From contig CAJQMR010000001.1 of NCBI GenBank assembly GCA_905479495.1, positions 111,697-175,696 of the forward strand: DNA of 64,000 nt, in the 5' to 3' direction. Positions 16,603 through 24,820 of the stretch are shown in pieces. The notes below the pieces were generated by a model. The model was not told the DNA's origin. It was given only the letters and a program-made list of their open reading frames with translations, and made no database searches. Origin of the DNA: an uncultured Anaerolineae bacterium (GTDB taxonomy: Bacteria > Chloroflexota > Anaerolineae > Promineifilales > Promineifilaceae). Within the stretch, counting starts at the first letter, position 1, and each line of letters starts with the position of its first letter. Made by a program: the position numbers and the translations under genes.

Positions 16603-18717
16603 TCACCCCGCCAATCGTGCCCGAACATCGAGGGCGAGGACGCCTGTGGGCAGGACGCGCAGGGGGTTGATTTCAATTTCGGCCAGTTGGGGGCAGTCGG
16701 CGGCAAGTTGGCCGAGGCGGAGGATGGTTTGCAAGACGGCCGTTTCATCCCCAGCCGCCACGTTGCGATACCCCGCCAACTTGCGCCCCGCCCAGGTGTT
16801 GTTTAGCAGCGATTTGGCCTCCGCCAGCGTCAGCGGAGCCAGGGCGAAGGCGACATCCTTCAAGCCTTCCACCTCAACCCCGCCGGAGCCAAACATCAGC
16901 ACTGGGCCAAACTGCGGATCGCGCACCACGCCCACGATGACTTCCTGCCCGTCGGGAATCATCGGCTGCACCAGCACCCCATCGAGTTTGGCCTGGGGTA
17001 CGGCCGTTTCCACATCACTCATCATTTTATTGAAAGCGGCGGCAACGGCCGTTTCCGTTCCCACATCCAACACCACCCCACCCACATCCGACTTGTGTGG
17101 CACGTCTGCCGAGGCGATTTTGAGCGCGACGGGCAAGCCCACCTGTCGGGCAATCGCTACTGCTTCGTCCGCTGTCGTGGCCAGACCGCTACCGGGGACG
17201 GGAATGCCGTACGCCGTGAGCAGGTTTTGGCAAACGGCCGTTGGCAAAAACGCGCCTGGTTTGGTGTCATCTTCTGACAATATTTGTTGGGCCTGGCTGG
17301 TGGCGGTGGAAGACGGCCGTTCGGGAACCGTTTGCTCACTCTGCAAAAATTCGGCGCGACGGGACAAAATCGCCAAGGCCGCCGCCGCTCGTTCGGGGAA
17401 GCGATATTCCGGCACCTTGGCCGCCCGAAAATGCTCTACCGCCTCCTGAATCATCTTCTCGCCCATCAGGGCCACCACCACCGGCTTGCCCGTGGCATAA
17501 ATGATGGGCAGCATCGCCTTGGCCACGCCCCCGGCGGAATGCATCGGCGGCGGCGGCAGGATGACCATCACGCTGTCCACGCCCGCGTCCTCCAGCAAAA
17601 GGCGCAGGCAGACGGCATACTGCTCCGGCGACGCACCCGCCAGCATGTCCACCGGATTGTGCAGACTGGCCGCCTCCGGCAAAATTTTCCGCAGCGCCGC
17701 TTCCGTCTCCGGGGCCAGGGTAGCCAGCTGCAAATCGTTGGCCTCCAGCGCATCGGCGGCGGTGACGCCGGGGCCACCCGCGTTGGTCAGCACCGCCACT
17801 CGCCGCCCCGATGGCAGCGGGCACCAGGCCAGCGCCCGCGCCCAGTCGAACAGCTCTTCGCTGGTTTCAGCCCGCATCACGCCTGCGCGAGCAAAGGCGG
17901 CATCATAAGCCGATTCCTGCCCGGCCAACGCCCCGGTGTGTGAGGCCACGGCTCGCTGCCCGCTGGCAAAGCGGCCCACCTTCAGCGCCAACACCGGCTT
18001 CTGGCGCGACACCTGCTCGGCCACCTGCACAAAACGACGGCCGTCTGACACCCCTTCCAAATACAACGTGACCACCCGCGTGTGCGGATCGGCGGCAACG
18101 GCCGTTAACACATCCGTTTCCGTCACATCCAGCTGATTGCCCAAACTCACCAGCCGCGACAGACCAAATCCCTGCCCCCGCGCCCAATCAATCACCGCCG
18201 CGCAAATCGCACCAGAGTGGGAGATGAAGGCGACGGCGCCCGGCGTGGGGCCAGGCGGCGGCAAAAAGGTGGTGTCCAGCGGCAGGTGGGTATCCAGCAG
18301 GCCAATGCAGTTGGGCCCGATGAGGCGAATGCCAAACTGCTGGGCCACGCGCAGACATTCCTGCTCCAGCGCCGCCCCCGCCGCACCGGTTTCGCGAAAG
18401 CCCCCAGCCGCCAAAATGGCCGCCCGAATGCCGCGCTCGCCACACTCGGCGATGGCCTGGGGCATGGCAGGCGCAGGCACCAGCAACACGGCCAGGTCTA
18501 CGGGGTTGGGGACGTGGGCGATGGTGGTGTGTAACGGCCGTTCCAGCACCGTCCCTCCACCCGGATTCACAAAATGGATGGCCCCCGCGTAGCCGCTCTG
18601 CACCAAATTCCGCGACAGGCCAAAGCCCAGCTTCATCGGGTTCCGCGACGCACCGACTAAAACAATGCCCTGCGGTTCAAAAAAGGGAAGCAGTGTGGGA
18701 TCAACTGATAAACTCAT
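16603..18717 (-). CDS. ADP-forming acyl-CoA/acetyl-CoA synthetase, fused alpha-beta subunits
   Basis: 704 residues. An N-terminal CoA-binding Rossmann domain (IVLVGASRNPMKLGFGL, VNPGG) is followed by succinyl-CoA-ligase-like domains (IGPNCIGLLDT, FISHSGA, SHTGALAG with the likely phospho-His region). A C-terminal ATP-grasp domain follows (LPVALKIASADVPHKSDVGG, VLMFGSGGVEVEGLKDVAFALAPL as separate strands). The order matches the fused NDP-forming acyl-CoA synthetases that convert acyl-CoA, ADP and phosphate to acid, CoA and ATP, or act in reverse. It is cytoplasmic. Its role is probably substrate-level ATP production or acid activation. It contains eight ACGGCCGT sites, among the densest in the window. 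Confidence 0.88.
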   Translation of the reverse strand: MSLSVDPTLLPFFEPQGIVLVGASRNPMKLGFGLSRNLVQSGYAGAIHFVNPGGGTVLERPLHTTIAHVPNPVDLAVLLVPAPAMPQAIAECGERGIRAAILAAGGFRETGAAGAALEQECLRVAQQFGIRLIGPNCIGLLDTHLPLDTTFLPPPGPTPGAVAFISHSGAICAAVIDWARGQGFGLSRLVSLGNQLDVTETDVLTAVAADPHTRVVTLYLEGVSDGRRFVQVAEQVSRQKPVLALKVGRFASGQRAVASHTGALAGQESAYDAAFARAGVMRAETSEELFDWARALAWCPLPSGRRVAVLTNAGGPGVTAADALEANDLQLATLAPETEAALRKILPEAASLHNPVDMLAGASPEQYAVCLRLLLEDAGVDSVMVILPPPPMHSAGGVAKAMLPIIYATGKPVVVALMGEKMIQEAVEHFRAAKVPEYRFPERAAAALAILSRRAEFLQSEQTVPERPSSTATSQAQQILSEDDTKPGAFLPTAVCQNLLTAYGIPVPGSGLATTADEAVAIARQVGLPVALKIASADVPHKSDVGGVVLDVGTETAVAAAFNKMMSDVETAVPQAKLDGVLVQPMIPDGQEVIVGVVRDPQFGPVLMFGSGGVEVEGLKDVAFALAPLTLAEAKSLLNNTWAGRKLAGYRNVAAGDETAVLQTILRLGQLAADCPQLAEIEINPLRVLPTGVLALDVRARLAG

Positions 18718-18749
18718 ATTATCTTTTGAAAAGCCTCACGTACAAATCT

Positions 18750-19229
18750 TTAACCACAACCCGCTTGCACATAAACTGTGTAAACATGTGGGTCTGCAAC
18801 ATCCACGATGAGCGTTTTACCGCATCCATCACTTGCCTCTCTGCAAATTAGACTCTGTTCGCTTGGCTGCCACCAATCAAACCGGCTATTTAGACCTAAC
18901 CTGGTTTGGATTTCAATCTCATTAAACGGCCGAAACGGCATTTCACAATTGACGTTTGTTTCAAACATTTCAAAATCGGCAGCATCCATGTCAAACTTGC
19001 CGTACATCGAAAAGTTATTTAACCCCTCGAAATACCCTTCTGCGTTTCGCGCTGATTCAGGCACTTCAAAATCAGCATTTGTACCTAGCAACGAAGGGTC
19101 TTTTATTCTTGATGAAAAAGGATTCCAACTGGAAAGCCAATAAAAAAATATCCCGCACGATACAATAATCAGTACCAATATCAGCACTACAAGCCCTTGT
19201 TTAGAGATGCTCCCCCCGCTATTTTCCAT
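18750..19229 (-). CDS. Hypothetical single-pass membrane protein
   Basis: 159 residues from ATG 19229, with AGGGGGAA at good spacing; the frame extends to 19277 without support. One membrane helix (about residues 13-33, LVVLILVLIIVSCGIFFYWL) is followed by an acidic, aromatic-rich outside domain. Three or four Cys in the C-terminal part could form disulfides. No family is recognised. ACGGCCGT is absent and base composition is AT-richer than its neighbours, so it may be a recent arrival. Confidence 0.6.
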   Translation of the reverse strand: MENSGGSISKQGLVVLILVLIIVSCGIFFYWLSSWNPFSSRIKDPSLLGTNADFEVPESARNAEGYFEGLNNFSMYGKFDMDAADFEMFETNVNCEMPFRPFNEIEIQTRLGLNSRFDWWQPSEQSLICREASDGCGKTLIVDVADPHVYTVYVQAGCG

Positions 19230-19322
19230 GTATTTCCCCCTAAAATTAGTCAGCTTCAAATAACATTTAAGTGTCATATACCAACTAGAACAACCAACAA
19301 TTTAACTGGCTATTTTTGAAAA

Positions 19323-19679
19323 TCAGACAGGCTCTTTTTTACCAAGACTTTCGGCTAGAAACGTGTTTACCAGGGTGTTCATGCTAACGCCTTCTTGCTT
19401 GGCGCGGGCAGCCAGGCGGGCATGAAGACTTTTGGGTACGCGCTGTACAAATTTGCCGCTGTAGCTGCCACCGCTGCCCGGTTCTGGCACGGGCAAATTC
19501 ATGCTTTCAAGAGCCGCAATCGTTTCCTCAAGGGCATCCAGTCCGTTGTGAATCGCTTCTTCGACGGTTTCGCCATCGGAAATGCACTCAGAAAAGTCGG
19601 GAAACGAAATCAGATAGCCGCCGCCATCTTCCTCGGACAAAAGTTGAATTTCAAATGGGTATTGTTTTAGGCCTCTCAT
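19323..19679 (-). CDS. hicB: HicB-family antitoxin-like protein, no HicA adjacent
   Basis: 118 residues. Residues about 5-65 form the HicB partial RNase-H-like fold (YLISFPDFSECISDGET, EEAIHNGLDALEETI). Residues about 75-112 form an Arc/RHH DNA-binding end (FVQRVPKSLHARLAARAKQ, SMNTLVNTFLAES). HicB normally neutralises the HicA mRNA interferase encoded beside it and represses the operon. No small HicA-like frame lies on either side here, so this is an orphan or regulates something else. Confidence 0.82.
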   Translation of the reverse strand: MRGLKQYPFEIQLLSEEDGGGYLISFPDFSECISDGETVEEAIHNGLDALEETIAALESMNLPVPEPGSGGSYSGKFVQRVPKSLHARLAARAKQEGVSMNTLVNTFLAESLGKKEPV

Positions 19680-19976
19680 ATTTTAGGCAGTCAATCTGTC
19701 AATCTCGCGGATTATTTTGCATCGTGCTGAAAATCTTATCTGCCGCGACACGGAAAAATGATACTAAATGTAATAGCAAACCGCAAGATAAAATCGCCAC
19801 TTTACCCCAGCCCACTCTCGCACTATAATCTTCTAAAGACGCAATGCGTCATAAAGCCAGGAAATCAGTGAAAAGTGATAGAGTAAAAAGTGAAAAGTCT
19901 ACTTTTCACTTATCACTTTTTACTTTTCACTCATACACCTGCAAATGCAACCACAATGTAAGGAAGGGGAAACACC
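19680..19976. other. Divergent spacer between hicB and the PRC-barrel gene
   Basis: 297 bp without a gene. It holds a TATAAT hexamer at 19824-19829 without a good -35 box, then the large hairpin at 19868-19930. AAGGAAGGGG serves the PRC gene. Confidence 0.5.
19868..19930. repeat. 63-bp GT...AC hairpin made of AGTGAAAAGTG words
   Basis: GTGAAAAGTGATAGAGTAAA pairs with its right arm ending TTTTTACTTTTCAC. Internal near-repeats of GTGAAAAGT are evident. A related phrase (TTCACTTATCACTTTTCACT) forms the tail of the NUDIX gene at about 37715-37735, including its stop codon. Confidence 0.7.
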
Positions 19977-20621
19977 ATGCGCTTAGGCAAAGATTTAGTT
20001 GGCAAACAAATTATCAGTGTCACAGACGGCCGTTCCCTCGGCAACGCCAAAGATATTTACATCAGCAGCGATCTCACCGACATCACCGGCATCTACCTTG
20101 GCTCCGAAGGGCTCATCAAGCGGAAACATTTTCTCATCACCCGCGAAAATGTCGTTGTTTTTGGCATTGACGCCATTTTAGTACGCACCAGCGAAGTCGT
20201 CGTTGAGGAAAACGATCTGCCAGAAAGCGTCGCCTGGGTACGCCTGAGCAAGCTGAGCAAGCGGGATGTCGATACGCCTGGCGGCACCAAAGTCGCCTCG
20301 ATTGGCGATATTATTTTAGGCGAGCAGGGGGACATCACCGGCTTTGCCCTTTCCCGCGTTTATGTCGAAGGCCCCATCGAAAAAAACGGCACCATTCCGC
20401 GAACGGCCGTTATCGACACCGGCGACGAAGATGGCGTGATGACTATCGACCTCACCCGCGCTGAAAACCCAGAGGCTGCCCAGGCTGCCCCTGTTGAACC
20501 GCCGCCCTCTTCCCTGCCAACAGAACCAGAAGAAACGGCCGAACCCGCTGCACCTACCCCAGAACCAGAAACCGGCGAGCCAACGACTGAAATTGAAAAC
20601 GAAGAAGAACAAACCGAATAG
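19977..20621 (+). CDS. PRC-barrel domain protein
   Basis: 214 residues. Two PRC-barrel-like halves: about 1-75 (LGKDLVGKQIISVTDGRSLG, IYLGSEGLIKRKHFL) and about 80-160 (KLSKRDVDTPGGTKVASIGD, ITGFALSRVYVEGP). An acidic Pro/Glu/Thr-rich tail follows from 165. PRC barrels act as small adaptor or surface modules in photosystem, RNA-processing and stress proteins; no catalytic role is evident. No signal peptide or membrane helix. The tail probably is disordered. Confidence 0.78.
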   Translation: MRLGKDLVGKQIISVTDGRSLGNAKDIYISSDLTDITGIYLGSEGLIKRKHFLITRENVVVFGIDAILVRTSEVVVEENDLPESVAWVRLSKLSKRDVDTPGGTKVASIGDIILGEQGDITGFALSRVYVEGPIEKNGTIPRTAVIDTGDEDGVMTIDLTRAENPEAAQAAPVEPPPSSLPTEPEETAEPAAPTPEPETGEPTTEIENEEEQTE

Positions 20622-20636
20622 CTTCACCAACTCATC

Positions 20637-20674
20637 AAAAAATCTGCGCAATCTGCGTAATCTGTGGATAAAAT
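20637..20674. repeat. AATCTGCG-word repeat (copy 4)
   Basis: AAAAAATCTGCGCAATCTGC followed by GTAATCTGTGGATAAAA, in the 68 bp gap between the PRC gene and the acyl-CoA dehydrogenase ribosome site. Confidence 0.7.
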
Positions 20675-20689
20675 GAAAGGAGCTAAACA

Positions 20690-21844
20690 ATGAGCAATAA
20701 CAGCACAGTCAACTTTTCCCTCAACGATGAACAAAAGATGATCCAGCAGCTGGCCCGCGATTTTGCCCGCAACGAGATGGCCCCCATGGCTGAACATTAC
20801 GACCAGACCCACGAATACCCCTGGCCCATCATCAAAAAAGCGCAGGAGTTGGGTCTCACCACGCTCAACGTGCCCGAAGAATACGGCGGCCTGGGGCTTA
20901 GCCTCTTTGAGGAATGCATGGTCGCGGAAGAGCTCGCCTGGGGCTGCTCTGGCATGAGCACCGCGATGGGCGTTAACGGCCTGGCGATCCTGCCAGTTCT
21001 CATCGCGGGCAATGAAGAGCAGAAAAAAGAGTATTGCGGCCGTCTAGCCGATGGACAAATGGCCAGCTACGGTCTTACCGAGCCAGAAGCCGGTTCCGAT
21101 GTAGCCGGTATCAAAACGACCGCCCGTAAAGAGGGCGACCATTACATCCTCAACGGTTCTAAAACATTCATCACCGGGGCAACCGTCTCTAACTTTTACA
21201 CCGTCTTTGCCTACACCGACATTGAACAACGGTACAACGGCATGAGCTGCTTTGTGGTAGATCGTGACTGGGAAGGCGTGAGTGTGGGCAAGCCATTTAA
21301 CAAAATGGGCCAGCACGCTTCCGACACAGCCGAACTAATCTTCGAAGACGTAAAAGTCCCCGCCACTCATCTGCTAGGCGAAGAAGGCAAAGGGTTCCTC
21401 ATCGCCATGAAAGTGTTCGACCGCAGCCGTCCCCCCACATCCGCCGGAGCTGTTGGCGTGGCCCAACGCGCCCTGGATGAAGCGATTCGTTACGCCAAGG
21501 AACGTGTAGTCAAAGGCCAGCCGATCTGGAAGCATCAGGTCATTGGCCATATGGTGGCTGATATGGCCATGGAAGTGGAAGCGGCCCGCCTGCTTGTCTG
21601 GAAATCGGCCTGGGCCGTGGATGCTGGTCTCAGCAACACCTTGTCTTCTGCTTTTGGTAAAGCGTACGCCGCTGACAAAGCAATGAAGATCGCCACCGAC
21701 GCCGTTCAGGTCTTTGGTGGCTACGGCTACATGTCAGAATATCCCGTGGAAAAACTGATGCGCGACGCCAAGATTTATCAGATTTACGAAGGTACCAGCC
21801 AGATTCAGCGGGAAATCATTGTGCGTGAGCTGTTCCGCAAATAA
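20690..21844 (+). CDS. Acyl-CoA dehydrogenase
   Basis: 384 residues, the usual family length. Flavin and substrate motifs are present: YGLTEPEAGSDVAGI and GSKTFITG in the middle domain; the C-terminal helices contain VQVFGGYGYMSEYPVEKLMRD and IYEGTSQIQ, where the Glu aligns with the catalytic base of short/medium-chain enzymes. It catalyses FAD-linked alpha,beta-dehydrogenation of acyl-CoA, passing electrons to ETF. An AAAGGAG site lies ahead of the ATG. Exact ACGGCCGT is absent from this highly conserved gene, although the near-match GCGGCCGT occurs. Confidence 0.92.
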   Translation: MSNNSTVNFSLNDEQKMIQQLARDFARNEMAPMAEHYDQTHEYPWPIIKKAQELGLTTLNVPEEYGGLGLSLFEECMVAEELAWGCSGMSTAMGVNGLAILPVLIAGNEEQKKEYCGRLADGQMASYGLTEPEAGSDVAGIKTTARKEGDHYILNGSKTFITGATVSNFYTVFAYTDIEQRYNGMSCFVVDRDWEGVSVGKPFNKMGQHASDTAELIFEDVKVPATHLLGEEGKGFLIAMKVFDRSRPPTSAGAVGVAQRALDEAIRYAKERVVKGQPIWKHQVIGHMVADMAMEVEAARLLVWKSAWAVDAGLSNTLSSAFGKAYAADKAMKIATDAVQVFGGYGYMSEYPVEKLMRDAKIYQIYEGTSQIQREIIVRELFRK

Positions 21845-21852
21845 GAACCGAC

Positions 21853-21907
21853 GTGATGCGTGAAACGTGACGCGTGAAGTAAATTTCACGTTTCACGCAT
21901 CACTCAA
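21853..21907. repeat. 51-bp GT...AC hairpin (GCGTGAAACGTG type) followed by TCAA
   Basis: GTGATGCGTGAAACGTGA pairs with TCACGTTTCACGCATCAC (21886-21903), and TCAA follows directly. It sits just past the acyl-CoA dehydrogenase stop, in the place of a terminator. Shorter relatives lie at 47545-47577 and 60050-60084, also immediately 3' of genes. Confidence 0.7.
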
Positions 21908-21985
21908 AACTCCCAAAATCTAAAAGATCCGAAATATAGTGCCATTGTCCCATTTACGAGGGTGTTGCCATCCTTATAATACAAA

Positions 21986-22060
21986 GCACGCAAGGACACA
22001 CAACTTTTTCTCCTTTTATTTAAGAGCTCCGGGACCCCCTCCCCCGGAGCTCTCCTCTTT
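21986..22060 (+). ncRNA. Candidate short non-coding transcript ending in a strong terminator
   Basis: A TATAAT hexamer (21975-21980) is followed about 45 bp later by a strong stem-loop with T-run (22023-22060), with no open frame between. The -35 region is poor. This could be a small RNA of about 70 nt or just a leftover leader and terminator; there is no gene for the terminator to serve nearby except the dehydrogenase 180 bp upstream. Confidence 0.3.
22023..22060 (+). terminator. Intrinsic terminator
   Basis: AGAGCTCCGGG (22023-22033) pairs perfectly with CCCGGAGCTCT (22043-22053), followed by CCTCTTTTT. Confidence 0.85.
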
Positions 22061-22185
22061 TTAGCCAAATGAAACCGGAACTGTAAGCCCTAATCGGTTT
22101 AATACATTGCTCACTCGTTGACTGATGGTGCTGTGTTATAATCCCGCCTTTGTTTTACGAAAAGTCACAATTCAAAGAGAGATAT

Positions 22186-23211
22186 ATGCAAAAGACGACA
22201 ATGGAAGAAACGGCCGTATCCACCAAAAAACAACGCACCATTCCTGACTATCTCGGCATCGTCGCCCGTGGCATCTGCATGGGCGCCTCAGACATCGTTC
22301 CTGGCGTTTCTGGTGGCACAATGGCCTTCATCCTGGGCATCTACGAAGAACTCATTGATTCGATTCGCACCATTGGCCAACCCCACTTCCTGCAAGCTGT
22401 ACTTAAATTTCGCCTCAAAGACGCTTTTCAAATTCTCAATTGGGAATTTCTGCTTTCTGTGGCGCTGGGCATCTTTATTGCCATCATCACCCTTTCGCAC
22501 GCTCTGGAAAACTTGCTGGTAAATCAGCCTGTCTTTTTATGGAGCTTCTTCTTCGGCCTGGTGCTGGCCTCCGTCTTTGTTGTCAGCAAACGGATTAAGC
22601 AGTGGCAGCCGCCTCTTTTTGCGGTGCTGCTGGCAGGAGCCGTTGCCGCTTATTTGCTGGTTGGCCTGGTTCCCGTACACACGCCCAACGCCTGGTGGTT
22701 CCTAATTCTCAGCGGTGCGGTGGCCAGCTGCGCCCTCATCCTGCCTGGTATTTCGGGTGCGTTTCTGCTTGTTTTGCTGGGTAAGTACCAATATGTATTA
22801 GGCTCCGTGAATGATTTGCGCGGCGGTGATTTAGCTGCGGCCGTTCCCCTGATCTTTGTGGGAATTGGGGCCGTCATTGGGTTAATCACCTTTGCTCAGG
22901 TTCTTGGTTGGCTATTCAACAAATACCACGATCTTACCGTTGCCCTACTCATTGGTTTGATGGTGGGCAGCCTGCGCAAAATTTGGCCCTGGAAAATGGA
23001 CCTGGAATGGCTGCGAGACGCAACCGGGCAATTTGTTCTTAACAGCGACGGGCACAAATTGGTTATTGAACAAGCCAATGTCCTGCCCGATTTCAGTAGC
23101 AGCGCCGCCTTTGCCGAGTTGGGCATTGCCCTCGTCTTGGCACTCGTTGGCATCAGTGTTATTCTCCTCGTTGATCGCTTGGCCGCTCGTTTGGAAGCCA
23201 CTGATCAATAA
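22186..23211 (+). CDS. DUF368 membrane protein, PopT-family undecaprenyl-phosphate translocase
   Basis: 341 residues from ATG 22186 (MQKTTMEETAV); the frame opens at 22150 but a GAGAGAT site favours 22186. The DUF368 hallmark GASDIVPGVSGGTMAFILG lies near the N-terminus, and the related LILPGISGAFLLVLLGKY in the second half shows the inverted-repeat architecture. About eight to ten hydrophobic helices. DUF368 proteins (PopT) recycle undecaprenyl phosphate across the membrane for wall and glycan synthesis. The next gene is DedA, the other known class with this job. An extended -10 TGTTATAAT lies at about 22132-22140. Confidence 0.87.
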   Translation: MQKTTMEETAVSTKKQRTIPDYLGIVARGICMGASDIVPGVSGGTMAFILGIYEELIDSIRTIGQPHFLQAVLKFRLKDAFQILNWEFLLSVALGIFIAIITLSHALENLLVNQPVFLWSFFFGLVLASVFVVSKRIKQWQPPLFAVLLAGAVAAYLLVGLVPVHTPNAWWFLILSGAVASCALILPGISGAFLLVLLGKYQYVLGSVNDLRGGDLAAAVPLIFVGIGAVIGLITFAQVLGWLFNKYHDLTVALLIGLMVGSLRKIWPWKMDLEWLRDATGQFVLNSDGHKLVIEQANVLPDFSSSAAFAELGIALVLALVGISVILLVDRLAARLEATDQ

Positions 23212-23218
23212 GGCTGTT

Positions 23219-23326
23219 GTAAAAGCGGGAAAGTTCTTGAAATAACGAAGGTCTCATTCGCCCGCTTTTACTCAAGTAATCGGCCCAACCGCCTTGGTTA
23301 TTCTATCAATAAGCTTTGCCGATTAC
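23219..23326. repeat. Paired GT...AC hairpins joined by TCAA (pair 1)
   Basis: Hairpin a, 23219-23271 (53 bp): GTAAAAGCGGG ... CCCGCTTTTAC. Linker TCAA, 23272-23275. Hairpin b, 23276-23326 (51 bp): GTAATCGGC ... GCCGATTAC. Hairpin a is homologous, in reverse, to the hairpin at 52777-52828, and hairpin b, in reverse, to the one at 30103-30153. The pair fills the gap between the DUF368 stop and the DedA ribosome site, so it is probably in the mRNA leader of dedA. Confidence 0.85.
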
Positions 23327-23341
23327 CTTACAAGGTAACTC

Positions 23342-24016
23342 ATGGATTTTCTAAAAAATATCGTCGATTTATTTCTTCATTTAGATGAGTATTTAAACGT
23401 TGCCATCACGACTTATGGCATCTGGACCTATGGCTTGCTGTTTGTCGTTATTTTTATTGAAACCGGGTTAGTGGTCACGCCGTTTTTGCCAGGCGATTCG
23501 CTCCTGTTTGCCGCCGGAACGTTTGCCGCGTTGGGTTCGCTGAACATCTTTTTACTGTGGGGGCTTTTATTTGTAGCGGCCGTTTTAGGCGATACGGTCA
23601 ATTACTGGATTGGTCACAAGTTGGGCCTGACTATTTTTGACACCCAGAATCGTTGGCTGAAGAAAGTGTTGAAAAAAGAGTACCTGGAAAAAACGGAGGC
23701 ATTTTATGCCAAGCATGGCGGCAAAACGATTGTGCTGGCGCGCTTTGTGCCCATTGTGCGCACCTTTGCTCCCTTTGTGGCTGGTGTGGGGACGATGGAA
23801 TACGGCCGTTTCATTTCCTACAACCTCATTGGTGGCTTTTTGTGGGTTTCGCTTTTCCTGTTTATGGGCAACTTCTTTGGCAATATTCCCTTCGTCAAAG
23901 CCAATTTCGAGTTTGTTATCATCGGCATCATTTTGGTGTCCGTTCTGCCCATGCTTGTAGAATATTTAAAAGCACGCGCCGAAAATAAATCAAAAGCAGC
24001 TGACCTCAAAATCTAA
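23342..24016 (+). CDS. DedA-family (UptA-like) membrane protein
   Basis: 224 residues. The DedA signature FIETGLVVTPFLPGDSLLF and the re-entrant-helix region LGDTVNYWIGHKLG are present, as is the conserved ARFVPIVRTFAPFVAGVGTM. Four to five membrane helices. DedA proteins of the UptA type carry undecaprenyl phosphate back to the cytoplasmic face; others affect membrane potential and lipid balance. Position next to DUF368 supports a lipid-carrier role. The start has AAGGT 8 bp upstream, immediately after hairpin pair 1. Confidence 0.88.
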   Translation: MDFLKNIVDLFLHLDEYLNVAITTYGIWTYGLLFVVIFIETGLVVTPFLPGDSLLFAAGTFAALGSLNIFLLWGLLFVAAVLGDTVNYWIGHKLGLTIFDTQNRWLKKVLKKEYLEKTEAFYAKHGGKTIVLARFVPIVRTFAPFVAGVGTMEYGRFISYNLIGGFLWVSLFLFMGNFFGNIPFVKANFEFVIIGIILVSVLPMLVEYLKARAENKSKAADLKI

Positions 24017-24052
24017 AGTAGAAAACGTTAAGGGCCCATCAATCGAGGCGTT

Positions 24053-24820
24053 ATGAACGACCGAGAAAATCAGCGCATCAAAGCCGTTCTGTTTGATATG
24101 GACGACACCTTGATCGATTGGTCAGGGCTGCAAGGGGATATGACGGCCGTTGAAACGGAACATATGCAAAACGTCTACCGTTACCTCGCTGCCGCAGAAT
24201 ATACCTTGCCCCCTTTTGATGAGTTTTGGAACCTTTTCCGCAGCACTTTAATTCAGGCCTGGACAGAAGCCAAAAAAGAGTGGGCCATGATCTCTTTTGC
24301 CCAGGTCATGCAAGATTTTCTGCTCGCTTGCGGACTGGACGAACCCCAGCTCGATATTGATGCTGTCCTGCGCGCCTATAATTGGCACACCGTGCCCGGC
24401 GTCGCCCCCTTCGCTGACACCCTCCCCGTACTGGAACAGCTCAAAAACAGTGGATACAAAATTGGCCTCATTACCAATGCCATACAGCCCATGTGGATGC
24501 GAGATGTGGAACTGCGCGCTTATGGCATTCTAGACTATCTAGACGTGCGACTTACCTCTGGTGATGTGGGTTTTATGAAGCCACATCCCTTTATTTATTG
24601 GCATGCTTTAGAGCTATTGGACGTGCAGCCAGAAGAGGCTATTTTTGTGGGCGACCGCCCAGCCAACGATATTGCCGGGGCCAACGATGCGGGGATAACC
24701 AGCGTATTGATGTCGCCACCCCATCTTGAGCGGCAACTAGATGGCGTACGGCCGAATTTTACAATCTCTAAATTAGAAGAACTGCTGCCCATTCTGGCAC
24801 AGTTGGAAGGTGAATTATGA
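24053..24820 (+). CDS. HAD-superfamily hydrolase
   Basis: 255 residues with all four HAD motifs: FDMDDTL (nucleophile Asp and general acid), ITN, the Lys in FMKPHP, and GDRPANDIAGANDAG. The large helical insertion after motif I is a C1 cap, as in haloacid-dehalogenase and phosphoglycolate-phosphatase-like members. It is cytoplasmic, and the phosphate ester substrate is unknown. The stop overlaps the next start (ATGA), making a HAD, SEC-C, aroA translationally coupled string. Confidence 0.87.
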   Translation: MNDRENQRIKAVLFDMDDTLIDWSGLQGDMTAVETEHMQNVYRYLAAAEYTLPPFDEFWNLFRSTLIQAWTEAKKEWAMISFAQVMQDFLLACGLDEPQLDIDAVLRAYNWHTVPGVAPFADTLPVLEQLKNSGYKIGLITNAIQPMWMRDVELRAYGILDYLDVRLTSGDVGFMKPHPFIYWHALELLDVQPEEAIFVGDRPANDIAGANDAGITSVLMSPPHLERQLDGVRPNFTISKLEELLPILAQLEGEL

